From NCBI GenBank assembly GCA_002633005.1, contig NMRA01000150.1:326434-390433 (forward strand): DNA of 64,000 nucleotides, in the 5' to 3' direction. This stretch comes from Phoronis australis (lineage: Eukaryota; Phoronida; Phoronidae). The position numbers and the translations under genes are program-made. Below the pieces are notes generated by a model. It was not told the DNA's origin, searched no databases, and saw only the letters and a program-made list of their open reading frames with translations. Shown piece by piece: positions 48,825 to 57,800 of the stretch; the first letter of the stretch is position 1; every line of letters starts with the position of its first letter.

Positions 48825-51800
48825 GTGTGTGTGTGTGTGTTCAGTAGTGTGTGTGTGNGTGTCCAGTAGTGTGTGGTGAAACACTAGCAGCCGATATCAC
48901 AAAGGTGGTTTAACAAAACCAGCTTTAAGACTTAAACCTGGTCTTCCTAAACCTGGTCTAATTTTAGACCTAACTTCCATTTCACCAACATGGTTTAAAA
49001 TTCTGAAAGCCTAGTTTTGTTAGACCAGGAAGAGGGTTTAGTAAAACTAGGTTTAAAGTATCCAAGCCACCCTACTGTGTCGATCTGGATTAATCCAACA
49101 CTGAAACTATTGAAGTGCTTCAGTGAAACCTTGATCATGTGGGTATACAATGGCACACACTAGTAGAATGAGTGCAAACATTTGCGAAAAGGTCTAAAAG
49201 CTATTCTCATGAGGAAAAATCTGTGCCCACCGCACATTAAAGTACATGCTCACGATTAGCTGCAACATGATAAATGCCCTAATTTATTTCTGTGTCATTT
49301 TAGTGTTTATTTTTTGCGGCCAAATTGGGGGCAAGACCCCTTCCCGGCAATATTAAATCGGGGACCAGTGGAGGTGGAACTCGGTCAGAAGAATCAGAAG
49401 ATGCTGTCTTCAGTCAAACCTGTAGCGCTTATGATGATGACGCCCTGCTCGAGCAGTCGTATTCTGAGGAGTCCAAAGGACACCCTCCAGCACGTACTGT
49501 TCTACGCATAGGCGGATCCAAGGGGTCCGGACCCCCTTTTTCCCTTGATTTTAGTGATATCAAATCTATAATTTTCAAAATTGTTGACTTGTTTCCCCCT
49601 TTTAAAAAATCCTTGACTGANNNNNNNNNNNNNNNNNNNNNNNNNNNNNNNNNNNNNNNNNNNNNNNNNNNNNNNNNNNNNNNNNNNNNNCCTTAAATAA
49701 TCCTGAATCTGCCCCTGCTACGTATGATCTCGTAAAACTGAATGTTAAAAATATTTCATTCTTCCTCTAAAACTGTCATAAATGCACATCGCAGCATCAT
49801 TCAGTTGCACTTATATCATGCAAGTCTGACATATTTTATAACAGTATTGTATTAAACCTGGTTCTGACCAAGTCTAAAAAACCTTTTTTTAAGGTCTTAA
49901 TGCAGGTCTAAGGAATATAGACCTTGTTGGTGAAATGAAAACTGACTTAGACCAGGTCTAAACTGGAGTTAAACCAGGTTTTACTAGACCAATGGTCTAA
50001 AAGTAAAATCACCTGTATGAAATGCAGATTATCTTTAAACCTGGTCCAAGTCCAGTTTAAACCAGGTTTAACTAATTTACTTTAAACCACCTTTATGAAA
50101 TCAGCTGTAGCAGTTTCCATCACTATCTGTTGTTTGTACTTGTGTATGGAGCATTGAATTACGGGAGTACACAGTGTGTGAACACCCACAAGGCACACTA
50201 TCTGTTGAATAAACCAAGCTGTCTCATCGCTAGTGTCATCACTAGTGTCTCATCTCCACTGTCCCATCGCTAGTGTCCCATAGCTACTGTCTCATCGCTA
50301 CTGTCTCATCACTACTGCCTCATCGCTAGTGTCCCATCGCTACTGTCGCATCGCTACTGTCGCATCGCTATTGTCTCATCGCTAGTGTCTCATCGCTAGT
50401 GTCTCATCTCCACTGTCTCATCGCTAGTGTCCCAGACCTAGTGCCTCATCACTGTCATCTCATCTCTATAGTATCTGGTAGACCTTATGTGTTATATATC
50501 TTGATACATTTCTCTGTCAACAGATTGAACAGTTCAAGTCAGTCATACTGTATGGTCACAGTGGCACCTGTAAGACATACCTGTCACAGGTACTAGCCTC
50601 ATGTGTACAGGTACGTGAGAAGGCCTGTGGTAACTCTGCCTTGGTACATGTGGTCCCACTCACACCAGACATGACTCATCAACAGCTAGCAACTATACTG
50701 CGTGATAAAGGTGGGTGAGTTGTGTGCTCATGTGGGTGTGGGGAAGGATAGCTTGGGGCTGCTTTGTAATATCCTCCTTTTTCATTCTAATACAGTTGGT
50801 GGTTCTAGTGACTCAGTCCCAGAGCTTTGATTGAATTCATGTTGTGTATACACTTGAAATGTAGTCATTGTGAATGGAACAAATCTCATATAAACACTAA
50901 CACCATTATAGACAGTATACCCACAGTCAGAGCTAAATAGTTCTTCCTGGCTTGATTTTAATTAATACTCTTTTTGATGTATTGTTGTCATACCAAAACA
51001 TATATTCTTATTTTCATCAAGGGTATCTTCATCAGTGCTAAGTTCTTTGTTCCCTGAGAAACAACCCCCTTTATACATGAGACTCCTCAACACATTCACC
51101 CCTTAGCAACCACGTTCATACTCTTAAGATTGAACACTGACAGTCTGCTGGTCAACACACACCTTCACAAATGAAAGTTGCCAAGGTGAATCACTCTTCT
51201 ATAGTGAAGTGCCATTGGTGTACTGGCAACTCAATTTGGCAGTTATATCTTATTGTCACAAGCTATTCTTATTCAAATGTTGTGTGCATTGCAAGGACTA
51301 TTAGTATAAAAGTCTCTTGACAAGATACAAGTGACACGTATTGAAATCTTGGGTAACTTTTATGGGCTGTTTTACAAAAATGCCTCGTGTTTTGCGAGTT
51401 AATTTTGGCATAAAGTTGGAACTAAGTTAATAATCAAAAATTCCGAACAGTGTTTTTTCATTAATTGTATTTTCCTGAAATCGGCTAATAGGTTTCTATT
51501 GAGATGACAATAGCCTCCTCCAATTTTCGGACAGATATGTTTTCTGTGCCACCTGTTGGCCATTTAAAAATGTTTGTGTATGTTTTGGACATCTGCCTGT
51601 CTATCTGCGAAACCACTCGAAGGATCATTATGAAAATTGACAGTTGTGTTCCTGATGCAAAGACCCCGGCTGATGTTGAGTTTTGGATGTTTTCGACAAT
51701 TTTGGCTCCCCTTAGGGACAATTTTGTTTGTTTACATTCACTTCTGTATCTCCTTAACCTTTTGAAGGTTCTTTGCAAAATGTGCTTTATAGAGATGGCA

Positions 51801-54800
51801 ACAGACGTCGATGAGTTTCAGGCCATTCGGAATATAGAATAGCTGTGTATTACAGAGACGCTGCCTCTTTCTCAATTCAGATGGGTTTGACACATTCTGC
51901 GCCATCTAATGCTCATTTTTATGATAGTGAAAACACCCATAGAATCACACCGTTTGCAGTGCTGTCGTGGGCACATTTCAATGCTCTGCGTTGCTCTTGT
52001 TTTTAACTCTGTTGTAGTCCTGAGGACTTGTTCTGTGGTTTTCCAAAAGAGTCTGCAACAAGATAAAACTGCAGTGGGGGCTCTTTCAGAAAAAAAAATT
52101 GAAAAAGACAGTCGCAGCCATTTTTTCACTCTGTAGGTCGCTAGTTGTTCACATAATTTATTCATATTTAACTCAGATTGACGTGTCTGAACTAATGCAG
52201 CCCTTACTACCCCCTGTCATTGTGTACCTCATATGTTGACAGGTTGCCTAGTGAAGGCTGGTGATCCCCCTCCAGTCAACCTGACCCCTGTTGTAGTTCT
52301 GGGTAATCTCAACTCNTCGTTACTGTCGCATCGCTATTGTCTCATCGCTAGTGTCTCATCGCTAGTGTTCCAGACCTAGTGCCTCATCACGGTCGTCTCA
52401 TCTCTATGGTATCTGTTAGACCTTCTGTGTTATATATCTTGATACATTTCTCTGTCAACAGATTGAACAGTTCAAGTCAGTCATACTGTATGGTCACAGT
52501 GGCACCTGTAAGACATACTTGTCACAGGTACTAGCCTCATGTGTACAGGTACGTGAGAAGGCCTGTGGTAACTCTGCCTTGGTACATGTGGTCCCACTCA
52601 CACCAGACATGACTCATCAACAGCTAGCAACTATACTGCGCGATAAAGGTGGGTGAGTTGTGTGCCCATGTGGGTGTGGGGAAGGATAGCGTGGGGCTGC
52701 TTTGTAATATCCTCCTTTTTCATTCTAATACAGTTGGTGGTTCTAGTGACTCAGTCCCAGAGCTTTGATTGAATTCATGTTGTATATACACTTGAAATGT
52801 AGTCATTGTGAATGGAACAAATCTCATACAAACACTAACACCATTATAGACAGTATACCCACAGTCAGAGCTAAATAGTTCTTCCTGGCTTGATTTTGAT
52901 TAATACTCTTTTTGATGTATTGTTGTCATACCAAAACATATATTCTTATTTTCATCAAGGGTATCTTCATCAGTGCTAAGTTCTTTGTTCCCTGAGAAAC
53001 AACCCTCTTTATACATGAGACTCCTCAACACATTCACCCCTTAGCAACCACGTTCATACTCTTAAGTTAAGATTGAACACTGACAGTCTGCTGGTCAACA
53101 CACACCTTCACAAATGAGAGTTGCCAAGGTGAATCACTCTTCTATAGTGAAGTGCCATTGGTGTACTGGCAACTTATTGTCACAAGCTACTCTTATTCAA
53201 ATGTTGTGTGCATTGCGAGGACTATTAGTGTAAAAGTCTCTTGACAAGATACAAGTGACACGTATTGAAATCTTGGGTAACTTTTATGGGCTGTTTTACA
53301 AAAATGCCTTGTGTTTCGCGAGTTAATTTTGGCATAAAACTGGAACTAAGTTAATAATCAAAAATTCCGAATAGTGTTTTTTCATTAATTGTATTTTCCT
53401 GAAATCGGCTAATAGGTTTCTATTGAGATGACAATAGACTCCTCCAATTTTCGGACAGATATGTTTTCTGTGCCACCTGTTGGCCATTTAAAAATGTTTG
53501 TGTATGTTTTGGACATCTGCTTGTCTATCTGCGAAACCACTCGAAGGATCATTATGAAAATTGACAGTTGTGTTCCTGATGCAAAGACCCCGGCTGATGT
53601 TGAGTTTTGGATGTTTTCGACAATTTTGGCTCCCCTTAGGGACAATTTTGTTTGTTTACATTCACTTCTGTATCTCCTTAACCTTTTGAAGTTTCTTTGC
53701 AAAATGTGCTTTATAGAGATGGCAACAGACAACGATGAGTTTCAGGCCAATCGGAATATAGAATAGCTGTGTATTACAGAGACGCTGCCTCTTTCTCAAT
53801 TCAGATGGGTTTGACACATTCTGCGCCATCTAATGCTCATTTTTATGATAGTGAAAACACCCATAGAATCACACCGTTTGCAGTGCTGTCGTGGGCACAT
53901 TTCAATGCTCTGCGTTGCTCTTGTTTTTAACTCTGTTGTAGTCCTGAGGACTTGTTCTGTAGTTTTCCAAAAGAGTCTGCAACAAGATAAAACTGCAGTG
54001 GGGGCTCTTTCAGAAAAAAGATTGAAAAAGACAGTCGCTGCCATTTTTTCACTCTGTGGGTCGCTAGTTGTTCACATAATTTATTCATATTTAACTCAGA
54101 TTGAGGTGTCTGAACTAATGCAGCCCTTACTACCCCCTGTCATTGTGTACCTCATATGTTGACAGGTTGCCTAGTGAAGGCTGGTGATCCCCCTCCAGTC
54201 AACCTGACCCCTGTTGTAGTTCTGGGTAATCTCAACTCTGTCAACCTAGCCAATGTGTTTGGTAACATTTTAACCTGTCTGGAACATCGAGGATCTGGTT
54301 GTACCATCACCATACCAACAGGTAAACACTGAAGTTGTGGATACATGTGGGTGCATATGCCTATATAATGTGTGTTGTTGTCATCTCAGTTGAGGTAGTC
54401 GTCCTGTGGTGGAGACATGCATCTACCCATGTATGTACCCATGTATGTACCCATGTATGTACCCATGTATGTACCCATGTATGTACCCAAGTGTGTATCA
54501 GTGTTCATTGTTGGAAGCATGTATGACAACCCTCGACAATATGGCAATATCAAGTCATTGTTTGTGACCGGGAAAATTCCAGTTTACGATTTCGACATAC
54601 CCTGTTACACAAACCCCTGGCGGCCAAACAAATTGTTGTCACATATGTTTTTTTTGTGTTGTGACACCCATATTTTCCATGGCAATGCGACTTGGCTCAT
54701 AGGAGACCAGGCCATACAAGTGCTGTCAAAATCTCCTCGCACATTTCCAAATTTCAGGTCTCAAGTATGACCTCTAGCTGTATGCACCCCTGTGTATATG

Positions 54801-57800
54801 GGTGTCCAGTGGTGTTGCCCTTTATGTGAATGTCGGTGCATTTTGCTGCCCAGAGGGCCGTCTAGTGTTTGTGCTGATTCCTCCTCAAGTATTGTCTTCA
54901 ACGTATAAGGAAATGTCTTCTAGTCAAGAAAAGCATGGTTGACCTTGCTTCACTGACAATGTTGAGTACTGTAATTTGTACCCCCTTGTGTTAATTCTAA
55001 ATACACCAAGCTCCTTGGTGAAGCTTCATCAACGACCTTGTCACATATTTGTCTCTCACTGAGGCCAAATACAGTACATTTTTGCCTGACAGTATAGCAG
55101 CCAAATTTGGCATTTTCTGCTCTGTTCAGTACATCTTGTGCACAAACTTAACTGTATTTGTTGGCTTTGTTGCTGATAGTGTAATTCACATTGGATGTCC
55201 TTAGACTTGGTGTATTAGCTTGTTGTCTAGTAGTAATGTTTATAATGTGTGGACTGGTTGTAGTCCTGATGACTGTGCTGTTATACTTTCAGATGAGGGT
55301 GAAGTGAGTGTCTACCTTCAAGCGCACTGTTACATCATAGGCACCATGAACAGGACTAGGTGAGTGATCAACATGTGTTGAGTGAACAGGACTAGGTGAG
55401 TGGTCAACACATGTTGAGTGAACAGGGCTAGGTGAGTGATCAACACATGTTGAGTGAACAGGACTACGTGAGTGATCAACATGTGTTGAGTGAACAGGAC
55501 TAGATGAGTGATCAACATGTGTTGAGTGAACAGGACTAGGTGAGTGATCAACATGTGTTGAGTGAACAGGACTAGGTGAGTGATCAACATGTGTTGAGTA
55601 ACAAGGCCTAGGTGAGTGATCAACATGTGTTGAGTGAACAGGGCTATGTGAGTGGTTAATACATGTTCAGTCACCAGGGGTAGGTGAGTGATCAACACAT
55701 GTTCAGTGCCAGTTGATTCAAGACTATCATGAAATGAACGCCTGTTAAGCTTGCTTTGCTGGTCTGTCTTGAGCTTTTAATGTTTACTTGAAATGTCAAT
55801 GAATGTCATTATTTGTCTGCATGCTTCATTCATTCGTCCACTTAACAATAGACTTATAGGTGTTCAGTTAGCTTATAGGTGTTAAACTTTTTTGTGTCCA
55901 ACTACAGTTAAGTTTCTCATGAATTTCAAGTGAAATGTAATTATGATTCAGACCCAATATTTCATTAAATTAAAGCAATAAGTCTGTTGTATACTATTTG
56001 CACCCAGTGTTCTATTTCACTGACCTCTAACCTGCAGGTCATCAGGACTTGACCTCTCTGTCCAGCGCAGTTTCCGCTGGCTTCACTGTCAGCTGGACAG
56101 TGAGCCGGTCAAGGGCCTCTTGTCACGTCATCTCTACAGGCGTTACCTACACAAACACGCTGGTGTAGAGGCCAGTGGTCTGCTGGTCTCAGCCATCCGT
56201 TGGGTGACCAGTGTCCAGTACCGTCTCAACGAAGGCCTAGATAAGTTGGGTCTGCCAGAGCTTGTATTTGGACCGGGTCATTTTCTGTGCTGTCCAGTAG
56301 AGGTCAATATGTCAAAGGCTGTACTGAGGTGAGTGATGTGAAAGTCAACAGAGGTCAGGTGCCACAGGGGGCTGTGTTGCAAGTAAGCTTCATTCTAACA
56401 CTTTCATTCAGGTCGTCCCAAATGCGTTTGTCTTCTGACTAAAACTTAGTTGACTAGCTTTGATATTGTTGAAAACTATTGTATGATTATATGGAAAGTT
56501 GAGCTTTTTTGAGTTAAACGTGATTTAACTTGCACAGCTAGTTAGCAGACTTTGGGAAATTTCCAGGTATACACATTATTACTGTTCTATTTTGGTTCCC
56601 TTTATTGAAACCTTGTTAATGAAGACTGCAGTGGATTCATTCCTTTATACCTGTAGATGGCTTGTACAACTGTGGAACCACATGATAGCGCCAAAGGTGA
56701 TTGAGGCAGTCAGTAAAAACTCGGACTCCAATGGTCAACAGAAAGTAGCTAGCACCGTGCTGTATGTTCTCCTACAGAGGGCAGTAGTGCCTGGCTGTCC
56801 ACTCACTGGTCAAGGTTTGTGGACATTTGTTGTGTAGTTAGTGGTACTAGACTTCACTGACATACAATTATGATGAAGCATGTAAATTTCGCAATTAGCT
56901 CTGTGAAAACTGTGTTGGCATTATGTTATGAAAATGTTAGAAATATATTGAGAAATGTTTGTAGGCATTACATTTTAAAAATATTAAGAGTATATTGAGG
57001 GTTGTTTCACACAATGGCAAGTGTTGAATGTTATGACTTATTTTTTTTGACTAACAAAAATGTGAACGGAAGGGTGGTATTTGTGACCATAAGGGTGGTA
57101 TTTGTGACCATAACGGTGATGTTTGTGACCGTAGGGGTGATATTTTGACCATAAGGGCGATATCTGTGACCAAAAGGGCGATATTTGTGACCATAATTGC
57201 AATATATGTGACCATAAGCGTGATATTTGTGACCGTAAGGATGATATTTGTGACCATAAGGGTGATATTTGTGACTTAAACACATGATTTTTATTACATG
57301 TTACTTTGACATGTGTGGTCCACAAGAGCAGAGCTCTGTGCAACTGTAATGAGGTGTAAATACAAGCATAGTCCAAACAAAAGTTTCATGGTCAGTCATA
57401 CTTCATTTTGTAGAAAAGGAGAGATACTTGTCGAGTTTCCAGGGGAGTGGTGAAAATGACAAGAGGCGCAGTGAAAGTCCAGAGTTGTCCAGGTAGACAT
57501 TCCTTCACTCTCATTATAAATATCTTAATTCGACATTCATCTTAGTACAGTTATATTGATTACTGACGTTGGATTTCAATGTTAGTTCTTTCTGAAGAGT
57601 AAGCAATGTTTATAACGTACAACTACTTGTTTTGCCAATTTCGTTTTATTTAAATGGTCTCAAGTCCATGGGCTTATTTATAACACTGTTTAATCTTCTC
57701 TTTGTTTTCAGTTCCACCAAGGAGCCCATGGCTCCGCGCTCATCCAGTTTCTCTGGTGTGGTCAACCCTAGCACACCTCGTCGTCCTGACCCGTCCCCAT

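Noticed and set aside
51504-51842. 112-codon frame in the intron after the P-loop exon, also at 53428-53766
   Set aside because: Most differences between the two copies change the amino acid, and an antisense frame is open too; no sign of coding constraint.
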